The notes under the pieces: generated by a model
Databases searched by the model: none
Seen by the model: the letters and a program-made list of their open reading frames with translations, nothing else
What the model was told of the DNA's origin: nothing
Position numbers and translations under genes: made by a program
Part shown: one piece after another, positions 24,642 through 33,500 of the stretch
How positions within the stretch are numbered: the stretch's first letter is position 1
Layout: each line of letters starts with the position of its first letter
DNA from: an uncultured Bacteroidales bacterium
GTDB taxonomy: Bacteria; Bacteroidota; Bacteroidia; Bacteroidales; P3
Length of the DNA: 47,252 bases
Direction of reading: 5' to 3'
Assembly: GCA_937886715.1 (NCBI GenBank)
Contig: CAKZZD010000034.1
Span: forward strand, 1-47,252

Positions 24642-26351
24642 TCAATGGTTTACAACAACTTGTGCCGACATCACGCGGTCCGCTGCCACGCCTCGGACGG
24701 TGTACACGCCCGAAGGTATGCCGTAGGTGCCGACCATGGCTCGCAGGCCGTCGGCATCGGACACAGCCACAGTGCGGCCTTCGACATCTGTCAGTTCCAC
24801 TCGCAACAGACCCTCGGCTTCGACCACAAGCCGGTCATCAGCGGGATTGGGATACACCTGCATCGGGTTTCCGGCATCCACGCTGCCGATGCCGACAGGG
24901 CTTATCAGCACCTGCACCTCGGCAGTGTCGGTGTTGCCCATATCGTCCCAAGCAGCCACGCGGTAGGAGGCGTCCTCAGTGATGCTGGCTGCCGAATACT
25001 GCTGCTGGGGGAAATATATGCCCGTTTCGGGGATCCACTGGAAGTGCAGCGGCCGCAAAGCATAGTCCACCTCGACACCCACCGACGTGCACTCGCCTTC
25101 GGCATGGATAACGGTGTCGCGCAGACGCACCACATCGTCCTCCGCAATCACGCCGCGGATTGTGTCGTAGGTGCAAAGATCGGCATAGTTCTGGCAGAGC
25201 GACGTGGCCAGTTGGATCTCTATATTGCGGGGCTCGTCGAGCAAAGCGGTGGGCAGGCCGGAGAAGGTAAGGTAACGCACATCGCTGTTGAGCAAGGTAA
25301 AGGTGCGGTGCTGCGTGTTGAGCGTGTCGCCCTGATCGGTCACACAGATGTACTCCCTGCCCACCAGCGCGTTGCCGGCAAAGGTCAGCGTGACAGCGCC
25401 ATAGGAATAATCCGTATTGTCAAGGCCAATGGGCACCGTCACCGAGCGGCTGCGGCGCAGCGTGTCGAAGGTCGGCGGGGCCAGCGACACCTGTGCCTGC
25501 GGGCTGTTGAAGCTGCCGTGCTCCAAGAACACCCCCGAATCATGGGAGTTGTCGCCCACATTGCAGAGGGAAATATGCATGTGGTACTGCACACACGGAT
25601 ATATCACCGCGCTTGCCGAAAGCTTCTGGGTGAAGCCGTCGTACTGGACACCCGTGGAGTAGTTGTTCTCCACATAGTACTGTGAATATGTGTAATAGCA
25701 TCCGCTGCCGGAGCCGCCCGACGCGCCTGCCTGTCCGGGATTGACGGAATTGATGGTCACCGGAATGCCGTCGGGGTGCTGCGTACTGGTGGTGTTGGGT
25801 ATTTTGGCCATGTTCCAGGTGCGCACGGTGTTGGTCGTCGGGTCCAGCCCCGTGATGTAGAAAGCGAAAACATCGTTGAAATTCGAGCACACATATTCGG
25901 GATATTCCTCCGAGCCAAAGCAATAGTTGACAGTGATGTATGGCGACACGCTGACAAAGTCGAAGTCGAGCGTCGCACAGGCGTTGATGGAGCCCGTGGC
26001 TATCGACGACAGCTGCGAATCGGAGTACACAGGTGTTGCCGCCACACTCTTGCTGCCCGTGTTGTTGGGGCCGGGTGCCACCGAAACGTTCCCCGTGGTC
26101 ATCACCACCCCCGATCCCATGCGCAGATGGATAAAGCCGTTCGACTGGAAGGTGCCTATCTGGTGGGAGGCTATATTGCTGGAACTGTTGTTGAACTTCA
26201 CATTGGTAATGTGCACCCCGCTGCCCACCATCTCGCTCTGGATGAATGCGGCAGGGTTCTGCCCCTGTGCCGACGACACCGAGACATTCTGCGCCACAGC
26301 GCTGGCGGCCAGCAGCACACACATCATGTAAAGTACGACACCTCCCCGCAT
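24642..26351 (-). CDS. Choice-of-anchor L domain protein with T9SS type A sorting domain
   Basis: This 569-aa secreted protein has a signal peptide (about 1-21) and then the choice-of-anchor L domain (about 35-270). Hallmarks are GIHLRMGSG-like text (FIHLRMGSGVVMTTG), the acidic LDFDFVSVSPYITVNYCFGS segment followed by EEYPEYV, and NDVFAFYITG. A beta-rich linker leads to the sorting domain (MQVYPNPADDRLVVEAEG to the C-terminus, with GIPSGVYTVRG). Such proteins are T9SS-exported surface proteins of unknown ligand. The start lies just two bases after the HydS-like stop, so it is transcribed with redox genes, an odd pairing. Confidence 0.88.
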   Translation of the reverse strand: MRGGVVLYMMCVLLAASAVAQNVSVSSAQGQNPAAFIQSEMVGSGVHITNVKFNNSSSNIASHQIGTFQSNGFIHLRMGSGVVMTTGNVSVAPGPNNTGSKSVAATPVYSDSQLSSIATGSINACATLDFDFVSVSPYITVNYCFGSEEYPEYVCSNFNDVFAFYITGLDPTTNTVRTWNMAKIPNTTSTQHPDGIPVTINSVNPGQAGASGGSGSGCYYTYSQYYVENNYSTGVQYDGFTQKLSASAVIYPCVQYHMHISLCNVGDNSHDSGVFLEHGSFNSPQAQVSLAPPTFDTLRRSRSVTVPIGLDNTDYSYGAVTLTFAGNALVGREYICVTDQGDTLNTQHRTFTLLNSDVRYLTFSGLPTALLDEPRNIEIQLATSLCQNYADLCTYDTIRGVIAEDDVVRLRDTVIHAEGECTSVGVEVDYALRPLHFQWIPETGIYFPQQQYSAASITEDASYRVAAWDDMGNTDTAEVQVLISPVGIGSVDAGNPMQVYPNPADDRLVVEAEGLLRVELTDVEGRTVAVSDADGLRAMVGTYGIPSGVYTVRGVAADRVMSAQVVVNH

Positions 26352-26353
26352 GG

Positions 26354-27715
26354 CTACAACTCAATTTCTTTCTCGATACGGTCCTCGCCCCAGATCGACT
26401 TCATGTTGGCCCCGCCCTCGCGCAGCGACATCTTGCCATTCTGCTCGAGATGGATGCGATAGAACACGCACGAATGGAGGTGGGCCCTGTCGCACACCAC
26501 ATCGGTGGCGAAAGCCTCGCACGTGGGGGCTCCGCACACACCACAGTCGATCTGCGGCAACTGCACCTTCAGTCGCTCGATTTTCTCCATCTTCTCCAAC
26601 GCCTTGCCGATGTCGGTGTCGAGCACCATCATCGAGCGGGGCTGCACCTCGTCGACAAGCGAATGGTCAATCAGGTAGTCCTTGTATTTCTCCATCTCGC
26701 GGTCGCGCGGCATCTCGCCGTTGCGCTCACGCTCGGCCGCCTTGCGCGCACGCGCATACATGCGCTCACCGCACAGGAAACGGTTGTCGCAAGACAGCAA
26801 GGCACCGGCACACGACTGGTCGCAGGCCCTCAGCTCGAGGAATTCCACACCTTCCACCTCGTCGTTCTCCAGCTTGTCGAGGAAATCCATCACATTCTGG
26901 ATGCCGTCGATGGCATAGCTGCGCTTGGCCAGACAAATGCGGCGCTCGCCATTGGTCAGCGTCGACAGGATGGCATCGGCACCCAGCCGCTGCCGCGACT
27001 GCACCTGATACTGGTGATTCTTGCCCAACTCCTTGATTTTCTTGTACACACGATTGTAAAGCAGGTTCATGTTGATCACCCCGTCGATGATCGACTTCTC
27101 CTCGCCGACGGGAGCCTTCACGGCCGCAATCTTGGCGGCGCAAGGCGTGATATAGAACAGGCCTATCTCCTCGCGCGGAATGCCGCGGCTCTGCAGCTCC
27201 TCGATGGCATACATGGCCGACAGGTCGAGCGGCACCTTGATGGGCATCACATTCTCCACCAGCGACGGATACTTGATCTGTATCAGCCGCACAATGGCCG
27301 GACAGAACGACGAAATCAGCGGGCGCACATCGCTATGCTCAAAAGCATACTTGTTCTTCGCATCGGCAAAAATCATGGCTGCCGACTCCACCTCCATCAC
27401 ATGGGCAAAGCCCAGCTCGCCCAGCGTGGCATACACCTGCGACACGCTGATCTCGTCCGGGAACTGGCCCATAAACACCGCCGGCAGCAAAGCCACCGAA
27501 TGCTTGTACTGGCGGAACGACTCGAAATCATCGTCCTTGATGGTGATGGCCTCCGCCGGGCACACCTCGTAGCACTTGCCGCAATCGATACAGCGGTGTT
27601 CCTGTATCGCGGCCTTGCCGCCGTGGATGCGGACCGCCTCGGTGGGGCAGACCTTCATGCACCGCGAGCATCCTATGCAGCGCTGGCTTTCAATCTGTAG
27701 TGCATGGTAAAACAT
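26354..27715 (-). CDS. HydS-like Fe-S protein: 2x[4Fe-4S] ferredoxin, [FeFe]-hydrogenase-like H-domain, C-terminal 4Fe-4S domain
   Basis: This is a 453-aa cytoplasmic protein. Two ferredoxin clusters are at the N-terminus (C13, C16, C19, C23 and C42, C45, C48, C52). The hydrogenase-like domain (about 75-320) keeps the four cysteines that bind the H-cluster cubane in active enzymes: C138 in SSFCP, C192 in TPCAAK, and C298 and C302 in RACDQSC. The proton-relay Cys of TSCCP is Phe137. A C-terminal PF04060-like domain has C391, C394, C399 and C408. I chose the ATG at 27715. The trio with the ATPase and DRTGG genes occurs beside hydrogenase genes in anaerobes, where it is presumed regulatory or sensory. 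Catalysis is doubtful. Confidence 0.85.
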   Translation of the reverse strand: MFYHALQIESQRCIGCSRCMKVCPTEAVRIHGGKAAIQEHRCIDCGKCYEVCPAEAITIKDDDFESFRQYKHSVALLPAVFMGQFPDEISVSQVYATLGELGFAHVMEVESAAMIFADAKNKYAFEHSDVRPLISSFCPAIVRLIQIKYPSLVENVMPIKVPLDLSAMYAIEELQSRGIPREEIGLFYITPCAAKIAAVKAPVGEEKSIIDGVINMNLLYNRVYKKIKELGKNHQYQVQSRQRLGADAILSTLTNGERRICLAKRSYAIDGIQNVMDFLDKLENDEVEGVEFLELRACDQSCAGALLSCDNRFLCGERMYARARKAAERERNGEMPRDREMEKYKDYLIDHSLVDEVQPRSMMVLDTDIGKALEKMEKIERLKVQLPQIDCGVCGAPTCEAFATDVVCDRAHLHSCVFYRIHLEQNGKMSLREGGANMKSIWGEDRIEKEIEL

Positions 27716-27746
27716 AATTCTTTGGTTATTGGTTCTCAACAGGGGA

Positions 27747-28160
27747 TCAGACGAAATTCACCTCCATCTCCACCGTGGTGCCTACGCCCACCTCCGACGT
27801 CACATTCATCTTGTCCACATTCTTCTGCATATTGGGCAATCCCATACCGGCGCCGAAACCCATGTCGCGCACCTCGGGACGGGCCGTCGAATAGCCCTCC
27901 TGCATCGCCAACGCAATGTCGGGGATGCCGGGCCCCTTGTCGGCCACCACCATGCGGATCTTGTCGCTGTCGATATCCACCAGCACCTTGCCGCCGTAGG
28001 CATGCGCTATCGCATTCACCTCGGCCTCATACAGCGCCACCACCACACGCTTCACCACCTGCGGGTTCACATTCAACTGCTTCAGCGTCTTCTTCACCGA
28101 GCTCGAAGCCTTGCCGGCGTTGACGAAATCGCCTTCCACCACCGTATATTCCTGATGCAT
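27747..28160 (-). CDS. RsbW/SpoIIAB-like ATP-binding protein (HATPase_c)
   Basis: This 137-aa GHKL-fold protein resembles anti-sigma-factor kinases and stand-alone histidine-kinase ATPase domains. The N-box is at 45-57 (EAEVNAIAHAYGG), the G1 box at DKGPGI (74-79) and the G2 box at GFGAGMGLPNM (101-111). It has no dimerisation or receiver domain. It probably phosphorylates or sequesters a partner, possibly tied to hydrogenase regulation given its neighbours. It lies 20 bases after the DRTGG gene and 31 bases before the HydS-like gene. Confidence 0.85.
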   Translation of the reverse strand: MHQEYTVVEGDFVNAGKASSSVKKTLKQLNVNPQVVKRVVVALYEAEVNAIAHAYGGKVLVDIDSDKIRMVVADKGPGIPDIALAMQEGYSTARPEVRDMGFGAGMGLPNMQKNVDKMNVTSEVGVGTTVEMEVNFV

Positions 28161-28180
28161 ACTGCCTGATTGTTAACAAG

Positions 28181-28522
28181 TTAATACAACGGCTTCAGCC
28201 CCGCCTCATACAGCAGGCCACATGCCTTGAACATCGAATACGGGCTCGCTATCAGCACCATATCGTTCTCTTCCGCCAACTCGATCATATCCTCGGTCGG
28301 CCGCTTGTTGCGCACAAAGATGATCACATCCAGCGTCGCCATATCGCACGTGCGGATCGTCTGCACATTGCACAAACCCGTGATCAGCACCGGCGTGTCC
28401 TTCAGCGTCAGCACATCGCTCATCAAATCGGAGGCAAAACCGTTCTCGACCTCGCGGTCCAGCTTGTCGGCGCCGAGACAAACCTGAGCGTCAAGCTTCT
28501 CAACTATTTCTTTCAGTGTCAT
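28181..28522 (-). CDS. DRTGG-domain protein
   Basis: This is a stand-alone DRTGG domain of 113 aa (TLKEIVEKLDAQVCLGADKL, then the VENGFASDLMSDVL core and PVLITGLCNVQTIRTCDM). DRTGG domains occur in phosphotransacetylases and CBS proteins and as small single-domain proteins in hydrogenase regulatory clusters; the ligand is unknown. It is the first gene of the five-gene unit, with a consensus promoter 41 bases upstream of its ATG. Confidence 0.87.
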   Translation of the reverse strand: MTLKEIVEKLDAQVCLGADKLDREVENGFASDLMSDVLTLKDTPVLITGLCNVQTIRTCDMATLDVIIFVRNKRPTEDMIELAEENDMVLIASPYSMFKACGLLYEAGLKPLY

Positions 28523-28562
28523 AGGAATGAACTTTTTATCTCTTGAATGAAGATTTCAAATT

Positions 28563-28593
28563 GCAAATATACGCATTTTTTTTCATACTGCAA
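28563..28593 (-). promoter_or_regulatory. Promoter of the DRTGG - ATPase - HydS-like - anchor L - hutU unit (TTG - N19 - TATATTTGC)
   Basis: The minus strand has TTG (28593-28591), exactly 19 bases, and TATATTTGC (28571-28563). This is the second full consensus match in the window after rpsA. The start site would be near 28557, giving a leader of about 35 bases. Confidence 0.78.
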
Positions 28594-28609
28594 TTTTTTT
28601 CTTCCCGCA

Positions 28610-28747
28610 CCGCTCCCCCACACCGCCGCCACACCGCCAACATACCGCCAACATACCGCCGCCACACCCGCCGCCCGCCGCATCTCCCGCCGCCCCGACA
28701 CCCCATCCAACCCTCCTCCTGCATCGCCTCCGTAAACCCCTCTAAAT
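28610..28747. repeat. C-rich low-complexity tract with short ACCGCC(AACAT) tandem repeats
   Basis: This is part of a 523-base gap between divergent genes. It contains repeated CACCGCC and two copies of an AACATACCGCC unit, then irregular CCGCC and CCTCC runs leading into repeat copy C. I see no gene in it. A similar C-rich run precedes copy A. Confidence 0.7.
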
Positions 28748-28855
28748 CCGTACCTTCTCCTTATCAACTCCTACCCATCTCCTACCATAGTAGGACTTGG
28801 GTAGGAGTTGATAAGGCGTTGATAGGTAGAAATCAGGGAGTTGCACAAAACAGGA
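28748..28855 (+). repeat. Interspersed palindromic repeat, copy C
   Basis: The left arm begins CCGTACCTTCTCCTTATCAA and continues with CTCCTACCC and ATCTCCTACC; the centre is CATA; the right arm GTAGGACTTGGGTAGGAG is followed by TTGATAAGG and AAATCAGGGAGTTGC. It shares both flanks with copy A. It lies between the promoters of the divergent DRTGG and barrel genes. Confidence 0.87.
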
Positions 28856-28980
28856 AAACTTCCGGTCCAAGCGGCGGATTGGCCTGAAAATGCCATTCGG
28901 AGAGGATGGCAATCGGCCGGCTCAGGCTACATTTTTGGGTAGTTTTTTGGGGGGAATTTTTTCATGTACGAAAAAAAAAG

Positions 28981-28989
28981 TATCTTTGC
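28981..28989 (+). promoter_or_regulatory. -7 element (TATCTTTGC) for the second small barrel gene
   Basis: TATCTTTGC matches the -7 motif, preceded by a run of nine A residues, 57 bases before the ATG at 29046. No -33 TTG is at the correct distance. Confidence 0.55.
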
Positions 28990-29045
28990 AGAATGGCGTA
29001 GGAAAGGCAAATATATGCATATATATATATCAAAATCAACACATT

Positions 29046-29621
29046 ATGGAGAAAGCAACTTTGATTGCCGCCGCGATGTTTCTGATGGGCGGCGCAGTTT
29101 TTGCACAGAACAATTACCGCAGCGTGGATGTCAGCATCGTGCACATGGAAAACACATGGCAGCCCAGCGAGCTGATCCAGGACGGGGCGAGCACCAACCA
29201 CCAATTGTCGCTGCAAGTGGATGCCAACCTGTGGCGGCTGGGCAACCATGCCACCCTAGGCCTGTATGGCGGTGCGTGGCTGTCGTCGTATTTTATAGAC
29301 TACTACACTGGCAACGCGAGCGGCTTGTCGGTGCAAGTGAGGGGCGGTGTTAGGGCACAGCTCCACCTGCTACCGCTGATGAATGTAGAGAGCGACCACT
29401 TCGACGTGGCGGCGTCGGCCACGGTGGGCAACTTCTACTGCCAAGGCACCACGCTGCAAACCGAATTCGGCGTGGGACTCTCGGTGGCCTACTACCCCAT
29501 CAGATGGTTGGGTTTGAAGGCGGAATGCAATTGGGGAAGATACTCCTACGCCTCCTACTCTTGGACGCAATGGTGGCATAGCCACATCGCGCCCAAGGTG
29601 GGTCTGAGCATCAGATTCTGA
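29046..29621 (+). CDS. Small outer-membrane beta-barrel protein
   Basis: This 191-aa protein has a signal peptide (MEKATLIAAAMFLMGGAVFA) and alternating strands (HQLSLQVDANLWRLGNHATL, FDVAASATVGNFYCQG, GLSVAYYPIRWLGLKAE), ending in KVGLSIRF with a terminal Phe. No family assignment beyond porin-like barrel is possible. It differs in sequence from the barrel at 21625. It is monocistronic and is followed by a strong shared hairpin. Confidence 0.82.
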   Translation: MEKATLIAAAMFLMGGAVFAQNNYRSVDVSIVHMENTWQPSELIQDGASTNHQLSLQVDANLWRLGNHATLGLYGGAWLSSYFIDYYTGNASGLSVQVRGGVRAQLHLLPLMNVESDHFDVAASATVGNFYCQGTTLQTEFGVGLSVAYYPIRWLGLKAECNWGRYSYASYSWTQWWHSHIAPKVGLSIRF

Positions 29622-29630
29622 CGCCTGCCG

Positions 29631-29680
29631 GCGACAAAAACAAAGCGGGCGCGCATCCAGTCGGATGCGCGCCCGCTTTG
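29631..29680 (-). terminator. Shared hairpin terminator between the convergent barrel and SIMPL genes
   Basis: A perfect 18-bp stem (29641-29658 with 29663-29680, loop AGTC) is followed on the minus strand by TTTTTGTCGC. It terminates the SIMPL gene and probably also blocks readthrough from the left. Confidence 0.9.
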
Positions 29681-29704
29681 TGGTATGGCCTTGGCTGCGG
29701 AGAA

Positions 29705-30412
29705 CTACTTGAGATAGTACTCGACAGTGGTGACGACACGCACTTTTTTCACCTGGGGAGTGTTCTCGTCGAGGTCGTCGATTTCGAACACGCCCTGCGA
29801 GGCGGTGCGCATCTTGCCGATGCGGCTGTGGCTGTTTTTGGCGAACTCGTCGGCAGCGGTGCGGGCATTTTCAAGGCTCTCGGCGATCATCGAGGGCTTG
29901 ATGTCGTTGAGGCCCAGATATTGGTAGTCGGCCCAGCTGCTGGCCAGGATGTTCTGGTTGACAAGGTCGGTTTCGAGGGTCTGCTGCATCTTGCGCACCA
30001 GGTCGAGGTTTTTGGTGAAGACGGTGATGGTCTGCGAGGCCTGGTAGCGGTAGGTGATTTGCGAGGTGTTGTTGGCCCAGGAGTAGCGGTCGTCGTAGCT
30101 GGCGTTGCCCACCTTGATTTCGTCTTCGGAGAAGCCGGCGTCGCGGAGCAGTTTGACAACGACGTTGTTGTGGGCCTGCACGGTGCTGCGGAGCTCGGCG
30201 AGGGAGTTGCTCTTTTCGTTGTAGGTGATGCGGTAGACCACACGGTCGGCGGGCACCTCTTTTTCGCAGAGGCCGCGCACCTTGACGGTGTCGTCATAGG
30301 ATTTCAGGGTGCGTACGGTCCACACCATCATAAGTCCCAGCACGAAGGCCGCAAGGACAAGGCTGGCGCCGAGGATGTAGTTTTTCTTGAATGGGATTTG
30401 GCTTCCTGACAT
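29705..30412 (-). CDS. SIMPL-domain (DUF541) protein
   Basis: This 235-aa protein has one N-terminal membrane anchor (about 13-33, LGASLVLAAFVLGLMMVWTV) and a SIMPL domain (VKVRGLCEKEVPADRVVYRI, then AHNNVVVKLLRDAGFSEDEI and LNDIKPSMIAESLENARTAA). The family includes envelope proteins linked to stress resistance, with no enzymatic role assigned. I chose the ATG at 30412; two upstream in-frame starts add residues with no hydrophobic character. It is separated from the giant adhesin gene by a strong terminator. Confidence 0.87.
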   Translation of the reverse strand: MSGSQIPFKKNYILGASLVLAAFVLGLMMVWTVRTLKSYDDTVKVRGLCEKEVPADRVVYRITYNEKSNSLAELRSTVQAHNNVVVKLLRDAGFSEDEIKVGNASYDDRYSWANNTSQITYRYQASQTITVFTKNLDLVRKMQQTLETDLVNQNILASSWADYQYLGLNDIKPSMIAESLENARTAADEFAKNSHSRIGKMRTASQGVFEIDDLDENTPQVKKVRVVTTVEYYLK

Positions 30413-30489
30413 AAGGCTTGTGTGTTTTTTAGGTTCGACAATATGCTTAAGTAACGGCATGGGGATATGAATATTGCGTTGGCGGATGC

Positions 30490-30531
30490 AAAAAAAGGCC
30501 AGGGGCGCCGCCGGATGGCGGCGCCCCTGGC
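30490..30531 (-). terminator. Terminator of the giant adhesin gene
   Basis: On the minus strand GCCAGGGGCGCCGCC pairs perfectly with GGCGGCGCCCCTGGC (15 bp) around a four-base loop and is followed by a run of seven T residues. It lies 39 bases past the stop. Confidence 0.93.
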
Positions 30532-30569
30532 TGGGGGACATACGGTATGGTGTATGTCGCTGTCCGCGT

Positions 30570-33500
30570 TTAGCGGACGATCAGCTTGCGGACCGCGGTG
30601 GTCTGCTCGTTGACGACACGCACAAAGTATGCGCCCTGGGCAAGCTTGGTGACATCGATGTCGAGGCTGGTGCCGGAGGTCTGGTAGTGGGCCACCTCAC
30701 GGCCGTTCATGTCGACAATCACGATGTTCACTTGGCCCATGCCCTCGTCAAGCGTCAGCGTGACGCTGGTGCTGGCGGGGTTCGGGAAGAGTCGGACACT
30801 GCCGCCATCGACATCGTCGATGCCCTGGTTGTCGGCAGTGCGGAAGGTGTAGACACCGCTCCACTCCGAAGCGATACCTTCAGCGCAATGGGCACGCAGG
30901 AGAACCTGGTACTCGGTGCTGGCGATAAGGCCGGAGAGGTGGTAGGGCTGCGAGGTGACGGTGACGGTGGTCATCGCGTCTTCACCGGCCACACCGTAGG
31001 AGAGATCCCACTCGCTGGCGTCGCTGGTCCAGTGGATGTCGGCCTCGTTCATGGTCACGCTGCCGGCGTAGATGCCATGAGGCGCCTCACAGCCGGTGGT
31101 GCTGAAGGTGGCGGGAGTGCTCCAGCCGCTGGTAAGGCCAGCAACGCAGACGGTGCGCACCTTGACGGTGTAGCTGGCACCCCAGTCGAGGCCCGTGAGG
31201 GTGACGGGATGGACGGTGGTGATGATGGTGTCCTCCTGGGTGCCCTGAGTGTAGTAGACCTGCCACTCGGTGGCGTCGTCGCTGGTCCAGTCGACGGTGG
31301 CTTCAGTGAAGTCGATATCGCTGACAGTCACATTGGTCGGCGCGTTGCAGTCGACAGAGAGGGTGGTGACGGTCTGGGTGGTCCAGGGCGAGTAGTTATC
31401 GTCGCCGCAGACGGTGCGCAGGCCGATGGTGTAGTTGGTGCCGGGAACAAGTCCGGTGAAGGTGTAGGCAGTGGTGTCGGCGACCATGGTGCCGGTGATG
31501 CTGCTGTTCCAGGCGCTGCTGGTGATGGCAGCCTCAACGGTGCCGGGGGCCACATAGTTGACGGTGATCGTGGTGGCATCCTCGGTGACGGCGCTGATGG
31601 CGGGAGCCAAGCAGAGGTTGGAGTCGTCGGTGATGCTGAGCGAGAGGCTGTCAACATAGAGATAGTAGCTGCTGGCGCCGGGCATGTAGTGGATGGCCAC
31701 ATAGCGGGTGGCGGCAGGCACATTGGCGCTGTAGAGCGTCCAGGTGGAGTTGACGGTGACCGGGTTGTTCCAGATGAAGCTGGCGGTCACGTCGTTGTCG
31801 GTGGTGGAGTAGCCCATGCGGAAGGTCTCGGTGCCGGCAGAAGCCTTGACGTAGAACTGCACCAGAATGTTGCCGTCGGCATCGATGGACGGGGTGACAA
31901 GATACTGGTTGTAGTCGGCGCTGGGGCTCAGCGAGTTGAAGCGGAAGCCGTTGTTGCCGTTGTGGGCAGCGGCGGCATTGACGCCCATCGTGTTGATGCT
32001 GGGGTTGTTGTCGCCATAGATCATGGAGAAGCAGCGCTCAATGTCGGTGCTGTTCTCGAAGTCCTGCTCGTAGGACAAGGTGGCCGTCACCTGGACAGGC
32101 GCGCAGTCGGTGGTCACTTGGACCACGTGGCTGGTGAGCGACGAGTCGGTGTCGGAGCAGATGCCGCGCACCATGATGTCGTAGGTGGTGGCAGGCTGCA
32201 GGCCGGTGAGGTTGAAGCTGTCGCTGGTGGCGGTGGCGGTGTTCCAGACGGTGGTGCCGGACTCGCGGTAGTAGACGCGGTAGGTGGAGGCGTTACCGGT
32301 CCACGAGATGTTGGCGGCAAGGTGGCCATCGGCTTCGGCGACCAGGCTGGTCGGACGGTGGCACGAGGCGCCTTCCACGCAGTGCACGTAGAGCTCATAG
32401 CCCAGTCCGGCATAGTAGCCCGAGGTGAAGGTGATGGTCATGGCGCCTTCGGTCGAGGTGGCCAGGACGCTGTCGAAGGACTCCTGAGTGTTGTAGCTCG
32501 TGTAGGTATAGAGCAGCGTGCCGCTGGTGCCTTCGCCGTCGTAGACGTTCAGGGCATTGGCATCGGAGCCGGTGCCGAAGGTGGCGCCGCGCAGCTGGAT
32601 CTCGTTGCCGGGATCGTTGGAGCGGATGATGACGGCCGAGTTGCTGTTGTGCAGATAGCCTGCCACAGGACCGCCGTTGTCGTAGATGATGAAGTTGCAG
32701 CCGACCAGCGTGTCGAAGGTGCCGGTGTTGTTCATCCAGTACTCGTTGGTGGCAAAGCCGTTCTGCACCTCAACCCAAGCGCTGTGGTCGATGCCGCACT
32801 TGCTGCGCACAAACAGGCGATAGCGGGCTCCGGCATCAAGGGCACCAGCCGGGAAGTGGTACGACATCTCGTTCAGGGTGATAATGCTCGTGGTGTCGAT
32901 GCTGTCGATGCTGACCGTCGAGGTGATGGTGTCATAGTAGAGCTCCCATTCAAGGGCGTCGCCGGAGCAGGTCCAGGTGACGTTGATGCTGTCGGGATCG
33001 TTGGGATACATTGTGTTGTTCACCGCCAGGTTCTCGGGAGGATAGCAGTCGGGCAGCTCTCGCACATTGATGTTGTCGATGGCGAAGCCCCAGTCGCTAG
33101 GATTGTTGTGGGCATGGCCGATGGCGATGCGGTTGCCGGTGCCGGAGAAGTTGAGGTAGTTGTAGGTGAAGCGCACGAAGTTCTCGCGGCTCTGGCCGGT
33201 GACGCGGAGGGTGTCGCCCCAAGTGACAACGCCGGTGGCATCGTCGTAGGCGCCCATCAGGAAGCCGTCGCCAGCATCGGCGGGCTGGTCATAGTTGCCG
33301 ACCTTACCGTCGAACGATATCTCCAGTTTGTAGAAGTTGCCGTTCAACTCGGGCAGGATGACAGCTTCGCCAGCCGAACCGCTTCCGGCCATCAGCTCGC
33401 CGTCGCCGGAGGTCTCGGCGTGGTCGGTCCAGCGGTTCCAGTGGAAGATGGAGGCGTTGGTGTAGTCCCAGCATTCGGGCAACGTGCCGGTGGGCGAATC

